Assembly (NCBI RefSeq): GCF_000317285.1
Contig: NZ_AJLN01000098.1
Location: forward strand, 1-64,000
Direction of reading: 5' to 3'
DNA from: Chlorogloeopsis fritschii PCC 6912
Lineage (GTDB): Bacteria > Cyanobacteriota > Cyanobacteriia > Cyanobacteriales > Nostocaceae
DNA length: 64,000 nt
The notes under the pieces are model-generated. The model saw nothing but the letters and a program-made list of their open reading frames with translations. It searched no databases and was not told where the DNA came from. Numbering within the stretch: the first letter of the stretch is position 1; every line of letters starts with the position of its first letter. Shown here in pieces: positions 52,971 to 60,497 of this stretch. The translations under genes were made by a program, and so were the position numbers.

Positions 52971-53897
52971 TCAATAAATTTCTCGATAGCGCTTGGTGAG
53001 AAAATGACCAATGATGTTAAAGCTTAAAGTAATCAGCAGTAAGGTTAGTCCGACTGCAAATATAGTTTCGTACTCCAAACTGCCATGGGGTAAGTCACCA
53101 AGACTTACAGATACAATATAGGCTGTCATTGTCTGGGCGGGTTCCATGGGGTTCCAAGTTAAATTTGGTTGCCCACCAGCAGCGATCGCTACTACCATTG
53201 TTTCACCGACAGCGCGAGAAATCGCTAAAATGTAAGCCGCCGATATGCCAGAAATTGATGCTGGTAGCACTACTCTTAAAGCAGTTTGCAAGCGAGTCGC
53301 CCCTGTTGCATAGGAACCCTCGCGCAGATAACTGGGAACTGCACGCATCGCATCTTCACTGAGCGAACTAACATAAGGAATAATCATAATGCCTATGATT
53401 ATCCCTGCGCTCAACATATTAAAACCAGGTAAATCAGGCAGAAATATTTGTAATAAAGGTGTGACGAACAACAGTGCAAAGTAACCGTACACCACAGTTG
53501 GAATGCCTGCCAGTAACTCTAAAGCTGGCTTAACTACTTCTCGTACCACAACAGGTGCGAATTCACTCAGATAAATGGCGGCGATTGTTCCTGTAGGCAC
53601 TGCAACTAACAATGCCACGACGGTAGTTACCAAAGTTCCCGAAATGAGTGGCAAAATTCCGTAGTGTTTATCGTCAAATAAAGGTGTCCATTGGGTATCT
53701 GTAATAAACTTCCACAAGGGTACTTGCCGAAAAAAAAGTATGGATTCGTAAAGCAAGATGGCGAGAATTGCAATTGTAGTCGCCACAGAAGTCAATGCTG
53801 CAAGAAACAAGACACTCTCAACTGCTCGTTCTCGCAAATCACGCATTACCTTAGAAGAGGGTTTGGAAAAGAGTAGAGTTTTTTTGGCAACAGTCAT
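52971..53897 (-). CDS. pstC: Phosphate ABC transporter permease PstC
   Basis: 308 residues with six membrane segments and the loop EDAMRAVPSYLREGSYATGAT that contacts PstB. A longer N-terminal cytoplasmic part precedes the first helix (SVLFLAALTSVATTIAILAIL). With PstA it forms the phosphate channel. It lies 94 bp after pstS on the same strand. Confidence 0.95.
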   Translation of the reverse strand: MTVAKKTLLFSKPSSKVMRDLRERAVESVLFLAALTSVATTIAILAILLYESILFFRQVPLWKFITDTQWTPLFDDKHYGILPLISGTLVTTVVALLVAVPTGTIAAIYLSEFAPVVVREVVKPALELLAGIPTVVYGYFALLFVTPLLQIFLPDLPGFNMLSAGIIIGIMIIPYVSSLSEDAMRAVPSYLREGSYATGATRLQTALRVVLPASISGISAAYILAISRAVGETMVVAIAAGGQPNLTWNPMEPAQTMTAYIVSVSLGDLPHGSLEYETIFAVGLTLLLITLSFNIIGHFLTKRYREIY

Positions 53898-53991
53898 GCT
53901 GGGCTTGGCGATCGCTATTTCTGAATAGACAAAGAGAGGTGCAACACCTCCCTTGTATTATTTTTAAATTTTGATTGGAGAACTAAGTTGA

Positions 53992-55017
53992 CTATTGTGC
54001 TTCACGACTTAGTAGTTCTTCAATTTTCAATCCAACAGCCTCTTTACCACCAAATACTGTACCAAACCTCTTATTATTGAAGTGGTTTAAGGCTGTGTTG
54101 TATGCCGAAGGTGGCAAAGCAACATATTTTACCTCTGTTGCAAATTTACCTGCATTCTGCAAGTAATATTGAACAAACTGTTTCACCTCTGGCTTCTCCA
54201 TGCTCTTGGAACTCACATAAATAAATATGGGGCGAGACAGAGGATTATAAGTGCCATTTTTCACTGTAGTTTCTGATGGCAATACACCGTTAACTGCTAC
54301 TGCCTTCAGTTTATCTTTATTTTCTTCATAGTAGGCATAACCAAAGTAGCCAAGGGCATTTTTATCACGGCTTACACCCTGTACCAAGACGTTATCATCT
54401 TCACTAGCAGTGAAATCACCGCGACTAGATTTTGACTTGCCTACAACGGCTTCAGTAAAATAATCAAAGGTTCCGGAGTTTGTACCAGGGCCAAATAGTT
54501 TTAAAGGTGCATTGGGAAAACCTTGGCGAACTTGGCTCCAATTGTTTACTTTGCTTTGTGCTGCTGGTTCCCAAACCTTCTTTAATTCTGCAACTGTTAG
54601 ATTCTTAGCCCAAGTGTTTTGAGGGTTAACAACTACAGTCAAAGCATCATAAGCTACTGGCAATTCAATATAACGAATACCAGCTGCTTTGCAAGCTTCG
54701 ATTTCCTTTGCAAGAATGGGGCGGGAAGCATTGGAAATGTCAGTTTCTCCACGGCAGAACTTCTTAAAGCCACCACCAGTGCCGGAGACACCAACAGTAA
54801 CTCGAACTTTTCCTTTCTGTGCCTTTTGAAACTCTTCTGCTACGGCTTCGGTGATGGGAAATACTGTGCTGGAACCATCAATGTTAATTGTCGCTTGGCT
54901 TTGGGAGTAAACCGCAGGCACTGATACACTAAAAGTAGCTGCTACCAGTGAAATCACACCTAGTACAGTCAAGCTGTTAAACTTCAAGTTGATTGTTTTC
55001 ACAGGGATACTCCTCAC
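53992..55017 (-). CDS. pstS: Phosphate-binding protein PstS
   Basis: 341 residues with a signal peptide (about 1-38, [20 protein letters not shown]). The PstS fold shows [19 protein letters not shown] and [20 protein letters not shown] for phosphate binding, with [19 protein letters not shown]. It captures phosphate in the periplasm for PstCAB. The promoter carries a three-repeat Pho box ~107 bp upstream of the start, so it should be induced in phosphate starvation by SphS-SphR. Confidence 0.96.
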   Translation of the reverse strand: MRSIPVKTINLKFNSLTVLGVISLVAATFSVSVPAVYSQSQATINIDGSSTVFPITEAVAEEFQKAQKGKVRVTVGVSGTGGGFKKFCRGETDISNASRPILAKEIEACKAAGIRYIELPVAYDALTVVVNPQNTWAKNLTVAELKKVWEPAAQSKVNNWSQVRQGFPNAPLKLFGPGTNSGTFDYFTEAVVGKSKSSRGDFTASEDDNVLVQGVSRDKNALGYFGYAYYEENKDKLKAVAVNGVLPSETTVKNGTYNPLSRPIFIYVSSKSMEKPEVKQFVQYYLQNAGKFATEVKYVALPPSAYNTALNHFNNKRFGTVFGGKEAVGLKIEELLSREAQ

Positions 55018-55123
55018 TTTAGAATGTTAAATTTCTATTTGATTACTCCTAATGCAGAATAGTTTTACTAGGTTAAAGGATGATAAATATAAGGTAGAGT
55101 ATTGGTAAAAAAATGATGCAAAT

Positions 55124-55153
55124 AAGTTAAGCCAAGGTTAATCTAAGGTTAAA
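55124..55153 (-). promoter_or_regulatory. Pho box (SphR binding site) of pstS
   Basis: On the minus strand three 8-mers TTTAACCT, ATTAACCT and CTTAACTT lie in tandem with 3-bp spacers, matching the cyanobacterial Pho box (CTTAACCT-type repeats every 11 bp). It lies about 107 bp upstream of the pstS ATG. No equivalent was seen for the divergent PstB paralogue. Confidence 0.88.
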
Positions 55154-55919
55154 ACGTTTATTATGAAATATTTAAGCTGATCGGTTAAGATACTAGATTG
55201 TGGTTATTTGAAGCTACTTTTACCTCTATACTGGTTTTTGGTGTTGCTGAATTGAGGTATGAAATTTAAAAATCAGGCATTAAAAACTCTTATTCTCCGC
55301 GGCTCTGCGCCTCTGCGTGACCTCAATATAATCAAGATAAATAGTTTAATTTTCTAAATCGTTTCCTTTTTACAGATTGCCTTAAATTGCCAATCTTTTT
55401 AAGCAATAAACTTACCAATTCCAAATTTCAGAAACTGTTGGACAAATTACTTCACTATTACACAACATAAGTCCACTGTAGTAACTAGCGCGCGCCTTCT
55501 ATTCAGCAGAGAATAGTTTTTCAATCATCTGCTCAAGAAGTTGAGAAAATGTGTTTTTAGTTTCTTGATGTTGCCTTAATTACCTACGAGAAATGTAATG
55601 TTAATTATTTAACTAGCCATAGAATAAATAAAATCGTTAGTCAGTTTATAAATCTTTTAAAATCATTTCATAAAAAGTAAACATATAAACTTTTCATATC
55701 CATGTAAGATGCCGATATTGGTATAATTTTGCTTATCATGTGGGTGATATTTTGTAAAAATGATAGCAAACCCAAAACAAAGCTAATAATTTTGTTCGTC
55801 TTTATTTAGGCATAGCTATGCATAAAGATTTTATTTAAAGTCAAAATTATTAGGTATTAAAAAGTAATTTAAATGTTAGATTTATAAAGATAAATTAATA
55901 TTACTTTAATATTAAAAAT
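55154..55919. other. Long AT-rich divergent intergenic region
   Basis: No coding frame or RNA gene was recognised between the Pho box and the PstB paralogue. A GGTTAAGA near 55187 could be an extra half-site. The last 150 bp are very AT-rich. Confidence 0.5.
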
Positions 55920-56699
55920 ATGAATAAACTAATTACTGCGATTAAAGTTAAAAACCTCAGCTTTTACTATGGCAAGACAAAAGTTTTGGAAGCAATCTCA
56001 ATGGATATTTACCAGAACCAAATAACTGCAATAATTGGCCCTAGCGGATGCGGTAAGTCTACTTTTATTAAAGCTTTAAATCGAATGAATGAATTAGAAG
56101 AGGAAATAAAAGTTGAAGGCAGGGTAGAATTTTTCTCTCAGAATATTTATAGCCGTCGTGTTAACCTAAATCGGTTACGTCGTCAAATTGGAATGGTGTT
56201 GCCGAGACCAAATCTTTTTCCAATGAGTATTTATGATAATGTCGCATATGGTGTAAAAATAATAGGATGGCGTCCCAAACAAGAATTAGATGAAATCGTT
56301 GAATCTGCTATCAAAGCAGCTGGTTTGTGGGATGAAGTCAAAGATAAATTGCATAAATCTGCTTTCGGACTTTCGAGTGGACAGCAACAGCGGCTGTGCA
56401 TTGCTCGTGCACTAGCAGTTAAGCCAAAAGTATTATTAATGGATGAACCTTGTTCAGGACTTGATCCGATTGCAACTATCAAAATCGAGGAATTAATTCG
56501 TAATTTGCGTGGAGAGTTAACAATTGCTATTGTGACTCGCAACACCCAGCAAGCTGCTCGTGTTTCTGATTTCACAGCTTTCTTTGGCACTGATGAAAAT
56601 CGTATTGGGCGCTTAATTGAATTTGGAGCAACTGCTCAAATCTTTAACAATGCTGTTGATGAGCGCACTCGTGATTATGTTTCTGGACGTTTTAGTTAG
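55920..56699 (+). CDS. Degenerate PstB-like ATPase, divergent from pst
   Basis: 259 residues, plainly PstB-derived (KNLSFYYGKTKVLEAISMDI, SGRFS end). Walker A GPSGCGKSTF (40-49) and Walker B LLMDEP with Glu176 are intact. The Q-loop reads LPRPNLFP with Pro95 where PstB has Gln, the signature is LSSGQ instead of LSGGQ, and the H-loop reads IVTRNTQQA with Arg207 for His. ATP binding is likely kept but hydrolysis coupling is probably impaired. It has no Pho box of its own that I can see. It may be a regulatory or accessory partner of the Pst system. Confidence 0.9.
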   Translation: MNKLITAIKVKNLSFYYGKTKVLEAISMDIYQNQITAIIGPSGCGKSTFIKALNRMNELEEEIKVEGRVEFFSQNIYSRRVNLNRLRRQIGMVLPRPNLFPMSIYDNVAYGVKIIGWRPKQELDEIVESAIKAAGLWDEVKDKLHKSAFGLSSGQQQRLCIARALAVKPKVLLMDEPCSGLDPIATIKIEELIRNLRGELTIAIVTRNTQQAARVSDFTAFFGTDENRIGRLIEFGATAQIFNNAVDERTRDYVSGRFS

Positions 56700-57069
56700 T
56701 TGGGGTGCTTAGGCTGGTAAAAAGAAGGTTTTCATCAAGTGTGTGATGAGCAATTGCCTGTAGGAGTTTAACTTGTGAACTTAAACTTAGATAATTCTGC
56801 TAAATTAATAATAAATGTAGACTGGACGAATTAAATTTAACATATAAACGCAAAAAAGCGAAAAATTGGAGTGAAATCAGCCATAATTACTGCTAATGCT
56901 CTCATCAGCGCCAGCTATCCTTGTCTGATTCAATCAAAAATATTAAGCGGAACTAGAGGAGACGTTGAAAAGATTATCTGATGCGATTGAATTGGATTCG
57001 ATCAGTGATGTTCACAAATCTGACTGCGGCGATACCCATCAGTGAAATAGCTAAAAGGCTTTTAGTCAT
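56700..57069. other. Intergenic region, nothing recognised
   Basis: No credible coding frame, hairpin terminator or RNA gene was found between the PstB paralogue and the response regulator. Confidence 0.5.
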
Positions 57070-57489
57070 ATGGACATTCTACAAGTCCTAAACAACTTGC
57101 GGTTGTTGGTGGTAGATGATGATGCTGATACTCTTGAGTTAATCAGGTTCATCTTTGAACAACACAATGCACAAGTGAGTTCAACAGTATCAACAACTGA
57201 AGCTTTTCGGGTAATCCGGCTGTGGAAACCAGATATATTAATTAGCGATATCGCTATGCCAATTGAGGATGGGTGTTCGTTCATTCGCAAAGTCAGAAGT
57301 CTTAAACAACAGGAAGGGCAAATTCCAGCGATCGCTTTAACAGCATTGGCAGCACAGGAGAAACTAGCCCTGAATGGAGGATTCTCTACATATATGGTGA
57401 AACCATTTAATCCTGATGATTTGGTGAAACTTGTTGCAAACCTGGCTTTGCAAAAATCATTCACGCTTAGTCCAGCTGCATATGACTAA
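57070..57489 (+). CDS. Single-domain response regulator
   Basis: 139 residues forming one receiver domain: LRLLVVDDDADTLEL (acidic pocket), PDILISDIAMPIEDGCSF (phospho-Asp), AIALTALAA (Thr) and YMVKPFNPDDL (Lys). No output domain. It is similar to the regulator at 33220, including the RKVRSLKQQEGQIPAIALTA region. No kinase gene is adjacent. Confidence 0.92.
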   Translation: MDILQVLNNLRLLVVDDDADTLELIRFIFEQHNAQVSSTVSTTEAFRVIRLWKPDILISDIAMPIEDGCSFIRKVRSLKQQEGQIPAIALTALAAQEKLALNGGFSTYMVKPFNPDDLVKLVANLALQKSFTLSPAAYD

Positions 57490-57909
57490 GAATGCAGAAG
57501 CTTTTGTGAGCAAAACAAACAGCGAAATATCTAAATAAACCCGCCCTTAATAACGACGAGCGGAGATTCACCCCATAGTGCACCTGAAATGGGCTTTATC
57601 GCCGTCTTTCGTTAATACATCTGGCGGTGCATCCATTGTCCACAGCAATACGCTAACGTAAAAATATTAAAGCACCTCTTTTAGAACCTTTAGATAGGTC
57701 ACTAAGTCCCTGACTCTCAAAAGAACTGGCTACGAGACGGGCATAAGAAAATAGAAGTGTAGGAATGTAGGGATAAAGACAGAACAGCCTAATTAATTGG
57801 TGCGGCTCTCCCTGACACCCATGCCTTCCTAAACCCTTCCGCCCCTACAGTGTAAGTTGTCGAGGATAAAAAATGAGGTGGTAGGCTAGCTAAAGTCCAG
57901 GAAATTGCC
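57490..57909. other. Intergenic region upstream of susA
   Basis: No coding frame or RNA was recognised. A short palindrome (CCCAT/ATGGG) lies near 57570. It should hold the susA promoter, which I could not locate. Confidence 0.5.
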
Positions 57910-60321
57910 ATGCATGAACTGGTTCAGACTGTCTTAAACAGCGATGAGAAAACCGCTCTACGTCATTTAATATCAGAGTTGAACGCCTTAGGTAAGCGTT
58001 ACTTCCTCAGGAATGAGATTTTGCACGCTTTTGCTGAGTACTGCCACCAATCCCAAAAGCCTGCCTACTTTTTCCACTCTTCCTCTTTGGGTAAGCTAAT
58101 TCACTATACCCATGAAATTCTTTTGGAAGATGACAGTGCATGGTTTTTGTTACGACCAAGAATTGCTTCTCAAGAAGTGTGGCGATTGTCAGAAAACATG
58201 AGTAGCTTTGAGCAGATGGCTCCACAGGCATTGCTCGATGCACGCGATCGCTTTGTCAACCGCTACCAAAGCGAAATTCTCAATGTAGATTTTGGCCCTT
58301 TTTACCGAGCTTTTCCCTCCATTGACGATCCGAGAAAAATTGGGCAAGGTTTAGCTTTCCTCAATCGGTATTTGTGCTCTCAAGTTGTAATTAACCGCCA
58401 GTATTGGTTTGAGGTATTGTATGAAGCATTATGCAGGCTAAATTACAATGGCACACCACTACTGACTAGCGATCGCATTCGCTCCGGTACTCAATTATGC
58501 AGACACATTAAGCAAGCTATCAAATTAATTAGAAAGCTACCTCCAGAAGAACCCTACGTAAATTTCCGCAAAGATTTACAAGCACTAGGTTTGGAGCCGG
58601 GTTGGGGTAACACTGCATCGCGAGTATGCGAAACCCTAGAACTATTCGATCGACTTCTTGATGCTCCCGAACCTGCTATCCTAGAAGCTTTTGTTTCTCG
58701 TGTTCCGGCAGTTTTTCGTGTAGTTCTGGTTTCTATTCACGGCTGGATCTCTCAAGAAGATGTGCTGGGAAGATCTGAGACAATGGGGCAAGTAGCTTAT
58801 GTTTTAGAACAAGCTCGCAGTTTAGAAAATCAACTGCGGCAAGATATTCAGCTTGCCGGCTTGGATCTACTGGGTATTCAACCCCAAGTTCTGATTCTTA
58901 CCCGCCTGATTCCTAACTGCGAAGGCACTCATTGCGATCTACGTTTAGAAAAACTTGAGGGAACTGAAAACAGTTGGATCTTGCGCGTTCCCTTCCGGGA
59001 GTTTAATCCCAAAGTTACCCAGAATTGGATTTCTAGATACGAGATTTGGCCTTACCTAGAAACATTTGCCATTGATGCCGAACCAGAACTGTTGGCACAA
59101 TTAGAAGGACGCCCAGATTTAATTATTGGTAACTACAGCGATGGTAATTTAGTTGCCTTTATGCTCACACAACGGCTGCAAGTTACTCTGTGCAATATTG
59201 CTCACTCCTTAGAAAAGCCCAAGCATTTATTCAGTAACCTCTACTGGCAAGACTTAGAAGAGCAATACCACTTTAGCGCCCAATTCACAGCCGATTTGAT
59301 CAACATGAATGCGGCTGATTTTATTATCACCTCATCTTACCACGAAATTGTCGGCACACCCGACGCTCTCGGTCAGTATGAGTCGTATAAATGTTTTACT
59401 ATGCCCCAGTTGTATCATGTGGTTGATGGGATTAATTTGTTTAGTCCCAAATTCAATTTGGTACCGCCAGGGGTAGACGAGAACATCTTCTTTTCTTACA
59501 CCGAAAAAGAAAAGCGTGATGAGAATATCCGCACCAAAATCAACGAGCTACTTTTTAGCAGCGAACAACCGCAAATTCTCGGTCATCTTGACGATCCCAA
59601 CAAGCGACCAATCTGTGCTGTATCTTACATTACCTCGGTCAAAAACATTTCTGGTTTAGCAGAATGCTTTGGTAAAAGTGAGGCATTGCAACAGCATTGC
59701 AATTTGATTCTTGTTACCAACAAGTTAAATGCTGCTGGAGCCACAAAGCCAGAAGAAGTAGAAGAAATTGAAAGAATTCATAACATCATTAATCAGTATA
59801 ATCTTCACGGTCGCGTCCGCTGGATTGGAATGCGCCTCAAGAGTCCAGAATTAGGGGAACTTTATCGAGCGATCGCAGATCGTCAAGGTATATATGTACA
59901 TTTTGCTTTGTTTGAACCTTTTGGAAGAACCATTCTCGAAGCTATGAGTTCTGGTTTACCAAGCTTTGTCACTGAATTTGGTGGCGCGGCAGAATTGATT
60001 GAAGGTGAAGAAGATGAATTTCATCTCAATCCTACAGACTTAGAAGGAACAGCAAAGAGAATTTTGAATTTCATTAACCAGTGCAACATCAATCCCGAAC
60101 ACTGGTACGAAATCTCCGAAAGAGTTATCCAGCGAGTTCATAACAGGTATAACTGGCAAGTACACAGCAAGCAGTTATTATTACTTTCTAAAATCTATCG
60201 ATTCTGGGACTTTGTTACCCAGGAAAACCAAGAACCTCTGCTTCGCTATGTAGAAACTTTATACCATCTACTCTTTAAACCTAGAGCAGAAAAAATCTTG
60301 GAACAGCATATGCAGCGATAG
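57910..60321 (+). CDS. susA: Sucrose synthase
   Basis: 803 residues, full length for sucrose synthase. The N-terminal regulatory part (1-260, MHELVQTVLNSDEKTALRHL) precedes a GT-B catalytic region with LLGIQPQVLILTRLIPN, IIGNYSDGNLVAFML and the GT4 motif FEPFGRTILEAMSSGLPSFV (E-x7-E). It reversibly converts sucrose and UDP or ADP to fructose and NDP-glucose. In filamentous cyanobacteria it mainly breaks down sucrose and links to glycogen and N2-fixation metabolism. The next gene is the GH65-PGM fusion on the same strand. Confidence 0.96.
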   Translation: MHELVQTVLNSDEKTALRHLISELNALGKRYFLRNEILHAFAEYCHQSQKPAYFFHSSSLGKLIHYTHEILLEDDSAWFLLRPRIASQEVWRLSENMSSFEQMAPQALLDARDRFVNRYQSEILNVDFGPFYRAFPSIDDPRKIGQGLAFLNRYLCSQVVINRQYWFEVLYEALCRLNYNGTPLLTSDRIRSGTQLCRHIKQAIKLIRKLPPEEPYVNFRKDLQALGLEPGWGNTASRVCETLELFDRLLDAPEPAILEAFVSRVPAVFRVVLVSIHGWISQEDVLGRSETMGQVAYVLEQARSLENQLRQDIQLAGLDLLGIQPQVLILTRLIPNCEGTHCDLRLEKLEGTENSWILRVPFREFNPKVTQNWISRYEIWPYLETFAIDAEPELLAQLEGRPDLIIGNYSDGNLVAFMLTQRLQVTLCNIAHSLEKPKHLFSNLYWQDLEEQYHFSAQFTADLINMNAADFIITSSYHEIVGTPDALGQYESYKCFTMPQLYHVVDGINLFSPKFNLVPPGVDENIFFSYTEKEKRDENIRTKINELLFSSEQPQILGHLDDPNKRPICAVSYITSVKNISGLAECFGKSEALQQHCNLILVTNKLNAAGATKPEEVEEIERIHNIINQYNLHGRVRWIGMRLKSPELGELYRAIADRQGIYVHFALFEPFGRTILEAMSSGLPSFVTEFGGAAELIEGEEDEFHLNPTDLEGTAKRILNFINQCNINPEHWYEISERVIQRVHNRYNWQVHSKQLLLLSKIYRFWDFVTQENQEPLLRYVETLYHLLFKPRAEKILEQHMQR

Positions 60322-60491
60322 GGACTAGGGACTAGGAAAAAGCAGGGGAGCAGAGGAGAAAAACTTCCCCAATCCCCATCCCTAGTACCCAGTACCCAAT
60401 CCCCGTACTCTACGAGAAGCCGCTTGCGCGTCTACGCGTAGCGTCTCCGTCAGGAGAATCCCCAATCCCCTGTCTATTTTTACCAACAGCA
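60322..60491. repeat. Simple and dispersed repeats between susA and GH65
   Basis: It holds runs of CCCAATC/CCCAGTA-type units and the block GCGTCTACGCGTAGCGTCTC, a palindrome common in Nostocales intergenic DNA. No gene is present. The two flanking genes are probably co-transcribed across it or separately initiated. Confidence 0.7.
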
Positions 60492-60497
60492 GTGACG

